NCBI GenBank assembly: GCA_031315915.1
Contig: JALDRK010000031.1
Coordinates: 1 to 45,572 of the forward strand
Reading direction: 5' to 3'
DNA from: Nitrospirales bacterium
GTDB lineage: Bacteria; Nitrospirota; Nitrospiria; Nitrospirales; UBA8639
Length of the DNA: 45,572 nucleotides
Shown here: positions 33,968-42,000 of the stretch, in pieces
Layout of the letters: every line of letters starts with the position of its first letter
Position numbering within the stretch: position 1 is the stretch's first letter
Translations under genes and position numbers: made by a program
The notes under the pieces: model-generated
What the model saw: the letters and a program-made list of their open reading frames with translations, nothing else
Databases searched by the model: none
What the model was told of the DNA's origin: nothing

Positions 33968-34375
33968 GACGAAATTGACATGGGGCAGGAAATGCTCAGC
34001 TTTTTCACTTTTGAACTTAACGTTGTTCTTTTTCATCCCCAAACGCATGGCTGCACCTGTGGGACCTCCAAGAACTCATTTGCATGTCCGCAGTGCCCGT
34101 AAGATGTGTTGGCGTTCAGGGATCTCTGAGGAGGGGATTGGCGGAAGGGTTTTGAGAGGTTGTGTTTAGGAAGTCCTAAGTCAACAATGAGTTCTGGTCC
34201 CTGGGAAAGTAACACGGTCTGTTCAACAGGATTTTCCAGTTCCCGGACATTCCCTGGCCAGTGATAGTGGATCAGTCGATCCATCGTTTTTTGTGGAATG
34301 GTTTCTATGGGAATGCGTACTCCCCAATCGTTCAAATTCTTTCTCTTGCAGCACCCGTATTCGTCTGAAGCTCTA
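33968..34375 (-). pseudogene. Relic of a sigma-54-dependent (FhlA/NtrC-type) activator
   Basis: Three collinear pieces of one regulator are visible. Near 34375-34310, RRIRVLQEKEFERLGST is the GAFTGA-downstream part of the AAA+ domain. Then the frame opening at 34335 gives IPQKTMDRLIHYHWPGNVRELE and VLLSQGPEL, the end of that domain. After a shift near 34130, ERQHILRALRTCK, an in-frame TGA where Trp is usual, and VLGGPTGAAMRLGMK give the Fis-type helix-turn-helix, ending at 33968. About 70 residues between pieces one and two are deleted. The gene is therefore dead three ways: internal deletion, frameshift and stop. Confidence 0.75.
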
Positions 34376-34399
34376 AGCTAAGGATGCCTGTTCCTTCAC

Positions 34400-34768
34400 T
34401 CAAGGTTCATGCTGGGGCGTTTGCAGGATTTCAAGAGAATTTCCGAATGGGTCAGTGATATACACGGAGTTGAGCCCATCACGGTGAGTGACCAATTCGC
34501 CGAATTTATTGGCGTCTGGCCGGCTGAGGGCGAAGTGAGGAGGATGTTCATGTGGAAGAATCAACGCCAGCTTGGTATTGGCAAATTCCAGCAAGGCCCA
34601 GGTTTCATCCACATAATCGACACGGCATTGGAAGCGGGACGTGTACCATTCCACCGCCTTGGAAATGTCGGGAACGGGAATGGCCACATGATGGATATGG
34701 TCAAGCTTGGGGCGGTGGGGAGGGGACTTTCGCTTGGTAGCGTTCTTTTTTCGTGCCGGGGTGGCCAT
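34400..34768 (-). CDS. VOC-family (glyoxalase/bleomycin-resistance fold) protein
   Basis: The product is 122 residues, one VOC module. It opens with a basic, probably disordered 20-residue tail (KKNATKRKSPPHRPK), then LDHIHHVAIPVPDISKAVEWY with the first metal-ligand His, a central L-A-L-I-L-P-H-E-H-P-P-H, and a final SVYITDPFGNSLEILQ with the ligand Glu. This fits metal-dependent lyases, isomerases and dioxygenases; the substrate cannot be read. It lies 54 bp downstream of the CbiX-like gene on the same strand and probably shares its transcript. Confidence 0.85.
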   Translation of the reverse strand: MATPARKKNATKRKSPPHRPKLDHIHHVAIPVPDISKAVEWYTSRFQCRVDYVDETWALLEFANTKLALILPHEHPPHFALSRPDANKFGELVTHRDGLNSVYITDPFGNSLEILQTPQHEP

Positions 34769-34822
34769 ACTCGACGCTCAATGTCCTCTGAACCGTGATT
34801 GCCGGAAAGAATCGATCCCCAT

Positions 34823-35341
34823 TCAAGTCCTCTCTGAAAATTGGTCAATGTGGTCCATGAGCATTTGAGAAACCTTGGCGAGATTAAAAGGCCAGGCGTA
34901 TTGGAGTGTGACTTCAGGATGTTTATGGCGCAGTTCTTCCATTTCTTCGGGAATTTCGTATTCGGAATGCGAACCGCCTGGCGTGAACATGGTAGACACC
35001 ACGGTAATGGATTGGGCGCCTTGTTTGATCAGATCTTCCACGGCTTCCTGCAAGGTCGGTCCGCAAAATTCATTATAGGCGACCGCGAACAAGGCCCCAT
35101 TGAGTAGCGGCTTCATGTGCGCGGCCAAGGCCTCTAACCCTGCCTGATACGGGTCGGTCTCCGGTGTCCGGGGCCAGGTCCGTATCTTCGTATCCAGTTC
35201 CAATTCTTCCACAGACATTGGCGTCCCGGCGGCTCGGCGTTGTCCTTCCAATCGTTTGAGCTTGGTGACCAAATCTCCAGGGTAGTTCTTGGGAATTCCT
35301 CCATGTCCGACCAGCACAATGCCCTTTTTATGTTCTGCCAT
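34823..35341 (-). CDS. CbiX/sirohydrochlorin-chelatase-like protein
   Basis: The product is 172 residues, a single CbiX-type chelatase domain. GIVLVGHGGIPKNYPGDLV near the N-terminus carries the usual active-site His, and the second half has AYNEFCGPTLQEAVEDLIKQG and VVSTMFTPGGSHSEYEIPEEM with the second metal-binding His and Glu. Members insert Co or Fe into sirohydrochlorin (cobalamin or siroheme synthesis) or serve other tetrapyrroles. The insert T-K-L-K-R-L-E-G-Q-R-R-A-A-G is longer than in minimal CbiXS. GAGAGG lies 7 bases before the ATG. No other tetrapyrrole gene is nearby, so its exact role is open. Confidence 0.82.
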   Translation of the reverse strand: MAEHKKGIVLVGHGGIPKNYPGDLVTKLKRLEGQRRAAGTPMSVEELELDTKIRTWPRTPETDPYQAGLEALAAHMKPLLNGALFAVAYNEFCGPTLQEAVEDLIKQGAQSITVVSTMFTPGGSHSEYEIPEEMEELRHKHPEVTLQYAWPFNLAKVSQMLMDHIDQFSERT

Positions 35342-35483
35342 GATTGCCTCTCTTTCTCATGTCACGATGATAGATAGTGATGCCTATGGGCGTGTTTCAC
35401 TCCGGCTCATGCGAGGCATAAAATATTTTTGGTCCGGCTTAGTGACATCTTTGTCTGTCTGAGATAGGCGATGCCATGCCGAG

Positions 35484-35830
35484 TCAAAAATCGGGATACT
35501 CTGCAAATCCTGCCTCACCCACTATCACCTGGCTATGGGATTGGAACCGCTGACCTGCAGCCTTCAACCGGCGGTCTCCGATCGTACCTCCCGGTCCCGT
35601 CGTACAGGATAGAATCATAAGCTTCGTATGGGAACGGCGCAAGGCCAAATCAGGTACGTCAAATGCCACATTAGATCCCCAATAGGTCGTCTGACAACCA
35701 CGATTTTGAAGCAGAAAGGCTGCCGTAGGCGGGGCAATCTCATGATACTTTCTCCTGGAACGCAGGCGATATGGATGCTCATTCCGGTTCTGCTTATGAG
35801 TGTTTTGATACGAAGTCCGGAAATCTGATC
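35484..35830 (-). other. Unassigned open frame, possibly a gene remnant
   Basis: The 496-bp gap 35342-35837 contains a minus-strand frame free of stops for about 115 codons, bounded upstream by a TAA. The only ATG inside (35669) gives 61 residues. The translation has protein-like composition (CQTTYWGSNVAFDVPDLALR, MILSCTTGPGG) but matches nothing I recognise and has no Shine-Dalgarno. A decayed gene end is the simplest reading; chance is possible. Confidence 0.25.
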
Positions 35831-35837
35831 GATCAGA

Positions 35838-36863
35838 TTAGACATGGTTGCGCAACATGAGTTCTTTGGGATGCGGGTTGAGGTACACCTGGTCGGCCAA
35901 GTACGGCACGGACCGGGTTCGAACATAGTGTTTGATGAGCGTCAAGGGAACGGTCAAAGGCGTCAGGAGTCGGTGGTAATCCGTGATACTCTCTTGAAGT
36001 TCAGCTCGCTCATCTGCACTCAGAAAGGTTTTAAGATGGCCGGCCAGGTGCTGGAGGACATTGACATGTTTTTTGACCGTGGCTTTCACTTTGAGGGCTT
36101 CCATAAACAGCTCTCCGTACTGAGCGGCGAGTTCAGCCGGTGTGTATTGGCCGGCTTTGGCCACAAGTTTTCCCAAGGCGTCATAGTGAGCACGGCTATG
36201 CGTGAGCAACAGGTATTTATGGCGGGTATGAAAATCCACGATGACCCCTCGACTGATTCGTTGTTGCTGAACCTGGATTTTCCACCTTCGATAACAAAAT
36301 ATGCGCGCGACAAAGTTTTCACGGAGAGTGGCGTCGTTCAGGCGTCCTTCTTCTTCAACGGGAAGAAGAGGAAAGGACTGTTGAAAGGCTGCCGCAAATA
36401 TTCCGGTGCCTCGCTTGGAGGGTTGTCCCTTTTCGGTATACACTTTCACCCGATGCACGCCACAGCTTGGCGAACTTTTTTTGAAAATGTAGCCATCAAG
36501 ATCGCTGGTGTGTAATTCCTGGACCCGCCGTTGACTGAACGTTTTGAGCGTGGCGGTGTGATCCACCCTGGTTCGGATGGTCAGGAGCCTGGGGGCAGCG
36601 GGGTCTCCGGCCAAATGCATGGCTTCTCTTGGCGTCCCCAGTCCGGCTTCAACCTCCGGGCAGACGGGAATCCATTCCACAAAGGGGGCCAAGACGTCAG
36701 TCAGGAAGGCATCCCGTTTGTGACCGCCGTCATACCGAACCTCATCACCCAATAAGCATTGACTAATCCCGATTCGAGGCTTGTTATCAAAGTGGCCACC
36801 GGGAAAGGTATGAGTTTTGGGGGAAGTAGTTGGTTCTTTGGATTGCTTGGATGAGGTGTTCAT
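35838..36863 (-). CDS. DUF523-DUF1722 fusion protein
   Basis: The product is 341 residues from ATG 36863, which overlaps the photolyase stop by 4 bp (ATGA). The N-terminal DUF523 domain (about 25-180) shows PRIGISQCLLGDEVRYDGGHKR, VCPEVEAGLGTPREAM and KKSSPSCGVHRVKVY with conserved cysteines. The C-terminal DUF1722 domain (about 210-320) shows LLTHSRAHYDALGKLVAKAG and VKKHVNVLQHLAGHLK. This two-domain protein (YbgA/YbbK-like) is often found beside photolyase genes, as here. Its biochemical function is unknown; a role in light or UV response is inferred only from neighbourhood. The frame is intact and of normal length. Confidence 0.88.
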   Translation of the reverse strand: MNTSSKQSKEPTTSPKTHTFPGGHFDNKPRIGISQCLLGDEVRYDGGHKRDAFLTDVLAPFVEWIPVCPEVEAGLGTPREAMHLAGDPAAPRLLTIRTRVDHTATLKTFSQRRVQELHTSDLDGYIFKKSSPSCGVHRVKVYTEKGQPSKRGTGIFAAAFQQSFPLLPVEEEGRLNDATLRENFVARIFCYRRWKIQVQQQRISRGVIVDFHTRHKYLLLTHSRAHYDALGKLVAKAGQYTPAELAAQYGELFMEALKVKATVKKHVNVLQHLAGHLKTFLSADERAELQESITDYHRLLTPLTVPLTLIKHYVRTRSVPYLADQVYLNPHPKELMLRNHV

Positions 36864-38365
36864 GTGCTGGCGCATTTTCCTGAATCGGATGTAGGCGAAG
36901 AGGTGTTTGAATGTTTGTTCTTGGTAAAGTGCCGATAGGCCAGGAGCGCACGGTTTCTGGCTGCCGCATGATCGATAATCGGGTACGGATAGGTTTCGCC
37001 GAGACGGACTTGAGCTTCAACTAAAAGGAGAGGAGGGGCTTCCCATGGCTGATGAATCCATTTGTGAGGTAGGCCCGCCAGTTCCGGCACCCATTTTCGA
37101 ACGTAGCGTCCATCAGGATCGAATTTGCGTCCTTGGGTGATGGGATTAAAGATCCGGAAAAAAGGGGACGCATCGGCCCCGCATCCGGCTACCCATTGCC
37201 AGCCCAAGGTATTATTGGCCAAATCGGCATCCACAAGGGTATCCCAGAACCAGTCCGCGCCTGCTTTCCAATGCAGCAGGAGGTCCTTCGTGAGAAATGA
37301 TGCCGTAATCATCCGAACGCGGTTATGCATCCATCCGGTCTGCCACAATTCTCTCATGCCGGCATCCACGATCGGATAACCGGTGAGACCATTTTGCCAG
37401 GCCGCAAGGAAGTCGCTCCTATCGTCCCACGGAAATTTCTTGTAGGCGGCATACAGCGGTTCCTGAGCGGTTTCAGGGAAATGGTACAGAAGATATCTGG
37501 CGAATTCCCGCCATCCGAGTTGTCGCAAGTAGGCTTCCAGGCTTTTTCTTTCCTGAGCACTCTGGCATTTTCCCATTCTGCTGGTGATGGCCTGACAAAG
37601 TGTTCTCGGGCTGATTTCCCCAAAATGCAAATGGGAAGAAAGTTGGGAGGTATGAGGAAGATCCGGTCGATCACGATCGGTGGAATAATGTTTGGCTGGG
37701 GCCAGAAGAAATTTTTTGAGAGCTGAGCGGGCTCCCTCTTCGCCCGGAGACCAGGTGTTCCGGAGGCCATGGGCCCAATCAATTTTTGGTAGCAATTTGA
37801 GAGAAGCCAAGGTCTCGGACTTGAGATGTGTGGAAGGTGGAGAGGGCAGTTTTTGGGGAGCCGCAAGGGGAGGGGATGGAGGAAGCACGGTTTGCAACTT
37901 TTTCCAGAATGGGGTGAAAACCGTATACGGGGTGCCAGACTGGGTCTGAATCCTGTCAGGATCAGCTAGGTTGGTTCCGTCGAAACCGGTTCCATCACCC
38001 CCTTCCCCTTTCAAAAAGGTCTGGAGGCGGTGTTCGATTTTCCGGAATGCCGGCTCGCAGGATCGATTCCAGAATATGCGGGGGGTCTTGAATTGTGCTG
38101 CGAGGCTGGAAACAACCTCTGCAGTCTGACCTGTGCGAATCACGAGATCGTTTCCCGTCTGCTGAATATGAGAGCTTAATTTTTCTAGTGAATAGTGCAA
38201 CCACCAACGACTCGCGGCGCCAGGTTTGTCATACCCTTTGGCATCCGGGTTCCACACATAAAGACAAATGAGTGGTTTCCCCCGCTGAACGGCTGCGGTC
38301 AACGCCGGGTTGTCAGCCAAACGCAAATCGGTTTGAAAAAGGACGATCGAAGGCGAATCGGTCAT
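36860..38365 (-). CDS. phrB: Class I deoxyribodipyrimidine photolyase
   Basis: The product is 501 residues. An N-terminal antenna-binding alpha/beta domain (IVLFQTDLRLADNPAL) precedes the helical FAD domain. Visible FAD and DNA-binding motifs: TSQLSSHLHFGEISPRT, LGWREFARYLLYHFPE, GLTGYPIVDAGMRELWQTGWMHNRVRMI, FLTKDLLLHW and DADLANNTLGWQWVAGCGADASPFFRIFNP. It repairs cyclobutane pyrimidine dimers with blue light. The start follows the hairpin-rich leader at 38375-38429 and has only a weak AGG ribosome site. It is coupled to the DUF523/DUF1722 gene by a 4-bp overlap. Confidence 0.93.
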   Translation of the reverse strand: MTDSPSIVLFQTDLRLADNPALTAAVQRGKPLICLYVWNPDAKGYDKPGAASRWWLHYSLEKLSSHIQQTGNDLVIRTGQTAEVVSSLAAQFKTPRIFWNRSCEPAFRKIEHRLQTFLKGEGGDGTGFDGTNLADPDRIQTQSGTPYTVFTPFWKKLQTVLPPSPPLAAPQKLPSPPSTHLKSETLASLKLLPKIDWAHGLRNTWSPGEEGARSALKKFLLAPAKHYSTDRDRPDLPHTSQLSSHLHFGEISPRTLCQAITSRMGKCQSAQERKSLEAYLRQLGWREFARYLLYHFPETAQEPLYAAYKKFPWDDRSDFLAAWQNGLTGYPIVDAGMRELWQTGWMHNRVRMITASFLTKDLLLHWKAGADWFWDTLVDADLANNTLGWQWVAGCGADASPFFRIFNPITQGRKFDPDGRYVRKWVPELAGLPHKWIHQPWEAPPLLLVEAQVRLGETYPYPIIDHAAARNRALLAYRHFTKNKHSNTSSPTSDSGKCAST

Positions 38366-38374
38366 GTTTGCAAA

Positions 38375-38429
38375 CCTGACGGGATCTTGGAAAAGATCCA
38401 GTGACCTGACGGACCTGGTGTTCGTCAGG
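38375..38429 (-). promoter_or_regulatory. Competing hairpins in the photolyase leader
   Basis: On the minus strand, CCTGACG (38429-38423) can pair with CGTCAGG at 38411-38405 (7 bp, 11-base loop) or with a second identical CGTCAGG at 38381-38375. Between the two lies a separate perfect hairpin GGATCTT-TTCC-AAGATCC (38399-38382). The last arm ends about 10 bases before the photolyase ATG, where a ribosome would bind. The arrangement could switch translation or termination, or simply be the terminator of the PDZ gene. Confidence 0.4.
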
Positions 38430-38457
38430 GTCTCCCTTCACGAGAAATTTAATGGGT

Positions 38458-38943
38458 CTACATCACCGGAGGAGTCTGTTCCATCAGTTGTTGTTCGCTT
38501 GCCCGCATGAGACTGATCGTACGTTCTCCCTGAGGACCTCGCAGTGATAACTTCACTGAACTGCCGATTTCTCCCCGGATCAATCCAACGACTTCTTGAT
38601 AGGTCTTTCCCGCTACCGGCTCTCCGTCAACGGCAATGATCTCCTCACCGTGAGTCAACCCGGCTCGGGCTGCCGGGCCGGACGGATGGACTGCGCGGAT
38701 GATCAATTGCGCAGGATCCCCGATTCGACCTGCGGTGACATGCATGGCGATACCGACAATCCCCGAAGGCATAGGCGTGTTGGGACCAGGCGGGCTGGCA
38801 TGAGGATTGGTGGGAGCCGAATCACGAGAGTGGCCTTCTTCACTCAAAGCCCAGGGTGTAATGGCCATCAGACAAAAAATCACGATCGCAAAAGATTTCA
38901 GACATCGATTCATAAATTTGGCATGAGGAAATGTAGTGAACAT
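38458..38943 (-). CDS. Exported single-PDZ-domain protein
   Basis: The product is 161 residues with a signal peptide (about 1-34, ending W-A-L-S) after AAAGGAG 8 bases upstream of the ATG. A Pro-rich linker (ASPPGPNTPMPSG) leads to one PDZ domain (about 62-150) with the carboxylate-binding region VGIAMHV, AVHPSGPAARAGLTHGEEIIAVDGEPV and SVKLSLRGPQG. There is no protease domain, so it is likely a periplasmic adaptor that binds C-terminal peptides. It is flanked by the DUF4149-like gene 12 bp upstream and the photolyase leader downstream. Confidence 0.82.
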   Translation of the reverse strand: MFTTFPHAKFMNRCLKSFAIVIFCLMAITPWALSEEGHSRDSAPTNPHASPPGPNTPMPSGIVGIAMHVTAGRIGDPAQLIIRAVHPSGPAARAGLTHGEEIIAVDGEPVAGKTYQEVVGLIRGEIGSSVKLSLRGPQGERTISLMRASEQQLMEQTPPVM

Positions 38944-38955
38944 ACAATATCTCCT

Positions 38956-39441
38956 TTAGTGAATGGAGGGTAAAACACCGGAAAATCCTAAAAGACACAA
39001 ACCCATCAGCAGTACGACGGAATTCAATTGGACAGAACGCCGATGCAAGACATCCCGTTCCTTTTGCAACAGAGGGGTGGAAATGCCTTTGGCCTGCTTG
39101 GCCTTGAGCTGATCGCTCAGTTCATTGATTTGAGCGATGAGGGGGGTTCGACAGTACTGCTCAATTGCTAGTACTCCCAACCAAAGGGCGGCGGGTATCA
39201 GCACCATGGGAGTGAAGCCATGATAAAAGCCGAGCGATACGCTGGAAGCCCATCCCAGCGCAGCACTCAGCATGCCCAGCCCATAATAGGGTGGAAATAA
39301 ACTTCTCACGACCCGCGCAAAGGCGTCAGCATCCAGGGTTTTCGCCAACACCGGCGCGGTGACAAAAGAAAGAAATACGATTTTTCCGACCAACACCGCG
39401 CTCGCGACCAGATTGAGAAAAGTCAGCAGGTGTTCCGTCAT
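38956..39441 (-). CDS. DUF4149-like integral membrane protein
   Basis: The product is 161 residues with four transmembrane segments (about 7-30, 50-72, 75-98 and 135-155) and a charged cytoplasmic-looking loop (SDQLKAKQAKGISTPLLQKERD) before the last. The pattern V-G-K-I-V-F-L-S-F-V-T-A-P-V-L and R-S-L-F-P-P-Y-Y resembles the DUF4149/TMEM205-like family. No function is established. Its ATG overlaps the stop of the redoxin gene (ATGA), so it is translated with it, and the PDZ gene follows after 12 bp. Confidence 0.75.
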   Translation of the reverse strand: MTEHLLTFLNLVASAVLVGKIVFLSFVTAPVLAKTLDADAFARVVRSLFPPYYGLGMLSAALGWASSVSLGFYHGFTPMVLIPAALWLGVLAIEQYCRTPLIAQINELSDQLKAKQAKGISTPLLQKERDVLHRRSVQLNSVVLLMGLCLLGFSGVLPSIH

Positions 39442-40034
39442 GGCATCACTCCTCGTGAAGTGGTCGGGAGCAGAGTTCTGGATACCCTTAAGGCCCGGTC
39501 AAAATCCGGAAGCTGCCCCAGGGGTACTTGTTCAACATATCGAATAATACCGTTGGTATCCAGGACCAGCACCGCGCGATGAAGAATACTCAATTGTTCC
39601 AAGAGCAGACCGGTCGCGGTGCCGAAGTGATAATCAGGAGCGTCCGATAAAAATGTCATATTGTGGATGCCGGCTTTTGCGGCAAAGGTTTGTTGGTCGT
39701 CATAAGTGTTAGTGCTCAACGTGACGAAAGTCATGACTTTATCCAAACCACCATTTTTTTCACTAAACCGATGTGTTTGTTCATCGCACACTGGAGTATT
39801 CAATTGGGGAACGATACTGATTAACGTGACCTGACCTTTTAATGTATCAAGGTTCACGGTCTCTCCCTGTTTCCCGAGGACGGTCACGGAAGGAATGGGT
39901 TGCCCTTTTTCTATGGAAAATGATTTTCCTGTAGCCAAGGGAGCACCTGCAAGGATGAATATGCCGGAGGTCAGGAGACACATGACGGCTAGGAAAAGTG
40001 CTTGCTTTGATGGAGTAGGTACTCTTTGGTTCAT
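39438..40034 (-). CDS. Exported thiol-peroxidase-like redoxin
   Basis: The product is 198 residues from ATG 40034 (AAGGA 9 bases upstream; the longer form to 40085 has no site). A hydrophobic leader (about 12-32, ALFLAVMCLLTSGIFILAG) precedes a peroxiredoxin domain of the Tpx subfamily: VPQLNTPVCDEQTHRFSE holds the peroxidatic Cys in the T-P-V-C-D context. Tpx proteins usually have a resolving Cys some 35 residues later, around the segment here reading FVTLSTNTYDDQQTF; none is present, so this acts as a 1-Cys enzyme or needs a partner thiol. It is coupled to the DUF4149-like gene. Confidence 0.82.
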   Translation of the reverse strand: MNQRVPTPSKQALFLAVMCLLTSGIFILAGAPLATGKSFSIEKGQPIPSVTVLGKQGETVNLDTLKGQVTLISIVPQLNTPVCDEQTHRFSEKNGGLDKVMTFVTLSTNTYDDQQTFAAKAGIHNMTFLSDAPDYHFGTATGLLLEQLSILHRAVLVLDTNGIIRYVEQVPLGQLPDFDRALRVSRTLLPTTSRGVMP

Positions 40035-40077
40035 AATTTGTATCCTTTGCATGATAGGCGGACGAGGTTGCCACGGT

Positions 40078-40995
40078 TCATGCATCGCCCATAAGTGAAT
40101 GCAATGCGCTTTGGATGGTGGGGTAGGAATATGAGAATCTACCTTCCAGCGCTTTTTTCGGATGAGCTCTTTGTCCGGTCGTGAGAACCGTAGACATTTC
40201 TCCTAATCCGATGCGTAATACGAATTCGGGAACGGGAAGCACCGATGGTCGATGCATGGCTTGTCCCAGAGCAGCACAAAATTGCCGCATCGTGACGGGT
40301 TCAGGGGCCACGCCATTCACCGGCCCCGCAATTGACGGGGTCATGCTCAACCACAGAATCATTCTTGAGAGATCATCCTGGTGAATCCATGAAACATACT
40401 GGCTGCCCGGCAACACCGGCCCGCCGAGAAACAGTTTAAAAGGAAACATCATTTTGGGTAGCGCTCCTCCGTCCAGGCCCAACACCATACCGAACCGGAC
40501 TGGCAACACCCTGATGCCAATGGTTTCTCCCTGTAGAGCCTCGGCTTCCCATGTCCGGCACAGTTCGGCAAGAAACCCCCGGCCGCTTTTTGAGGTTTCG
40601 TCGACAATGGCGGCCTTTGGGTCTCCATAAAATCCCACTCCCGAGGCGGAGATAAAGGTATGCGGCTTGGTGCTCCAACTCTGTATGGCTTGCAGCAAGG
40701 TTCGAGTCGACGCCACGCGGCTTTCGGCGAGCACCTGTTTACGTTTGTCGGTCCAACGGGAATCGGCAATGGATGCTCCGGACAAATTGACCACCACATC
40801 AGCGCCCTCGCATGTCTGAGCCCATTTGTCTTGATGGCGACCGTCCCACTGAAGGGTGCTGAGGAGAGGGCTGGAAGATAGGGAGAATTTTTCCGGATGG
40901 CGCGATAAGATAATCACCGAATGTCCTTCCCGTATGAGTAGCTCTAAAAGATGTCGACCGACAAATCCTGTGCCCCCGGCAATGACGATCTTCAT
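40078..40995 (-). CDS. TIGR01777-family NAD(P)-dependent epimerase-like protein
   Basis: The product is 305 residues, an extended short-chain dehydrogenase fold. The N-terminal nucleotide-binding motif is IAGGTGFVGRHLLELL, followed by DVVVNLSGASIADSRWTDKRKQ, SASGVGFYGD with the catalytic Tyr region, and GPVLPGSQYVSWIHQDDL. The C-terminal DUF1731-type tail has PVPEFVLRIGLGEMSTVLTTGQRAHPKKALE. This family is related to E. coli YfcH and plant/cyanobacterial division-linked proteins; its substrate is unknown. It lies 10 bp after the cupredoxin-like gene, on the same strand. Confidence 0.9.
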   Translation of the reverse strand: MKIVIAGGTGFVGRHLLELLIREGHSVIILSRHPEKFSLSSSPLLSTLQWDGRHQDKWAQTCEGADVVVNLSGASIADSRWTDKRKQVLAESRVASTRTLLQAIQSWSTKPHTFISASGVGFYGDPKAAIVDETSKSGRGFLAELCRTWEAEALQGETIGIRVLPVRFGMVLGLDGGALPKMMFPFKLFLGGPVLPGSQYVSWIHQDDLSRMILWLSMTPSIAGPVNGVAPEPVTMRQFCAALGQAMHRPSVLPVPEFVLRIGLGEMSTVLTTGQRAHPKKALEGRFSYSYPTIQSALHSLMGDA

Positions 40996-41005
40996 GGTTC
41001 TTCTC

Positions 41006-41986
41006 CTATGGTTGACTCGGTGACAATGAATTCCATTGTTGAAGTTCTACCGTAGGGACGATATGTGCATCCCCCACCAGGTCGATCCCATACGGGTTCG
41101 TATTCGACGGCTCCTCAAGTTGGGCAGTAGTGTGATCGGGGGTAAGCTGAATATCCAGGTTGATTGTGTCATGGGCCTGTATGTGCACGGAAATTTCGAC
41201 TGTTCCCTGAGGATGCCAGATCTTGAGGGTATAGGAACCCGGAGGAATGTCCTCGATGGCAAACTCACCTGTTTCCTGGGTCCTTGTATAGTAGGGATGA
41301 GGAACCACCACGCTCCATCCTTCCATGTATTCATGATAGTTGCATCGAAAAAAGAGCACACCCGGAGTGTCCATCCGATACACCTGTTCCGGCCCGGGAA
41401 GAGGGGTGCCGGTTTTGCCTTCCGAGAGATAATCACTCTTTTGATTGTCCGGATGGGACTGAAGGGATGCACCGAACAGACGAATGCCGCCTTCGCTGGA
41501 GGTCAGAAACACTTCCAGTTGATGTTGAACCGGATCCCAATTTTCAATGTGCATTCTCTCTCCGACTTTTATGCCTTCAATATAGGGGACGAACACACAA
41601 TTTTGTACTTTCAGCCGGTGGGGTGAGTTTTTCGAAAAGGGTTTTCCCTTCTTGACGTCTTGCAGATAGACGATGGCTCCCTCCAAAGTCTGCTTGGGGC
41701 CGAGATGCGTCATGGGAGTCAATCGCCACCCCTTCCCATCCGACACCCTTCCACAATAATAGGGATCGGGGTTCAGGACGAGGTTGAATCTCCTTGGAGG
41801 CATAGGCTGCCCCTTGAGGGTCAGGGTCCCTGTCACGTGACCGCCGGAGAAGCCGGTGATGTCCTCATAGGCCGCAGAGGGGATGGCTGGAACCAGAGCT
41901 ACGAGCAACAAAGACCAGGTCAGAAGCCGGGAGAGGCTGGATTCTTTCGTCTCTTTTCTGGTGGCTTTCCTTGATATATCTGCCAT
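41006..41986 (-). CDS. Secreted cupredoxin-like protein with carboxypeptidase-regulatory-like tail
   Basis: The product is 326 residues with a signal peptide (cleaved about residue 39, after I-P-S-A-A). The central domain (about 70-215) is predicted all-beta and contains VGERMHIENWDPVQHQLEVF and FFRCNYHEYMEGW. The latter C-x2-H-x2-M with the earlier His in D-P-V-Q-H-Q-L gives the ligand set of a type 1 copper site. A C-terminal beta domain (about 225-280) has TGEFAIEDIPPGSYTLKIWHPQG, a carboxypeptidase-regulatory-like pattern. It may be a periplasmic electron carrier or copper-binding protein. The epimerase gene follows after 10 bp, while upstream lies the SUMF1 cluster. Confidence 0.75.
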   Translation of the reverse strand: MADISRKATRKETKESSLSRLLTWSLLLVALVPAIPSAAYEDITGFSGGHVTGTLTLKGQPMPPRRFNLVLNPDPYYCGRVSDGKGWRLTPMTHLGPKQTLEGAIVYLQDVKKGKPFSKNSPHRLKVQNCVFVPYIEGIKVGERMHIENWDPVQHQLEVFLTSSEGGIRLFGASLQSHPDNQKSDYLSEGKTGTPLPGPEQVYRMDTPGVLFFRCNYHEYMEGWSVVVPHPYYTRTQETGEFAIEDIPPGSYTLKIWHPQGTVEISVHIQAHDTINLDIQLTPDHTTAQLEEPSNTNPYGIDLVGDAHIVPTVELQQWNSLSPSQP

Positions 41987-42000
41987 GTTCCATTACTCAG

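Noticed and set aside
35844..36515. Plus-strand open frame of 223 codons
   Set aside because: Antisense to the clearly homologous DUF523/DUF1722 gene.
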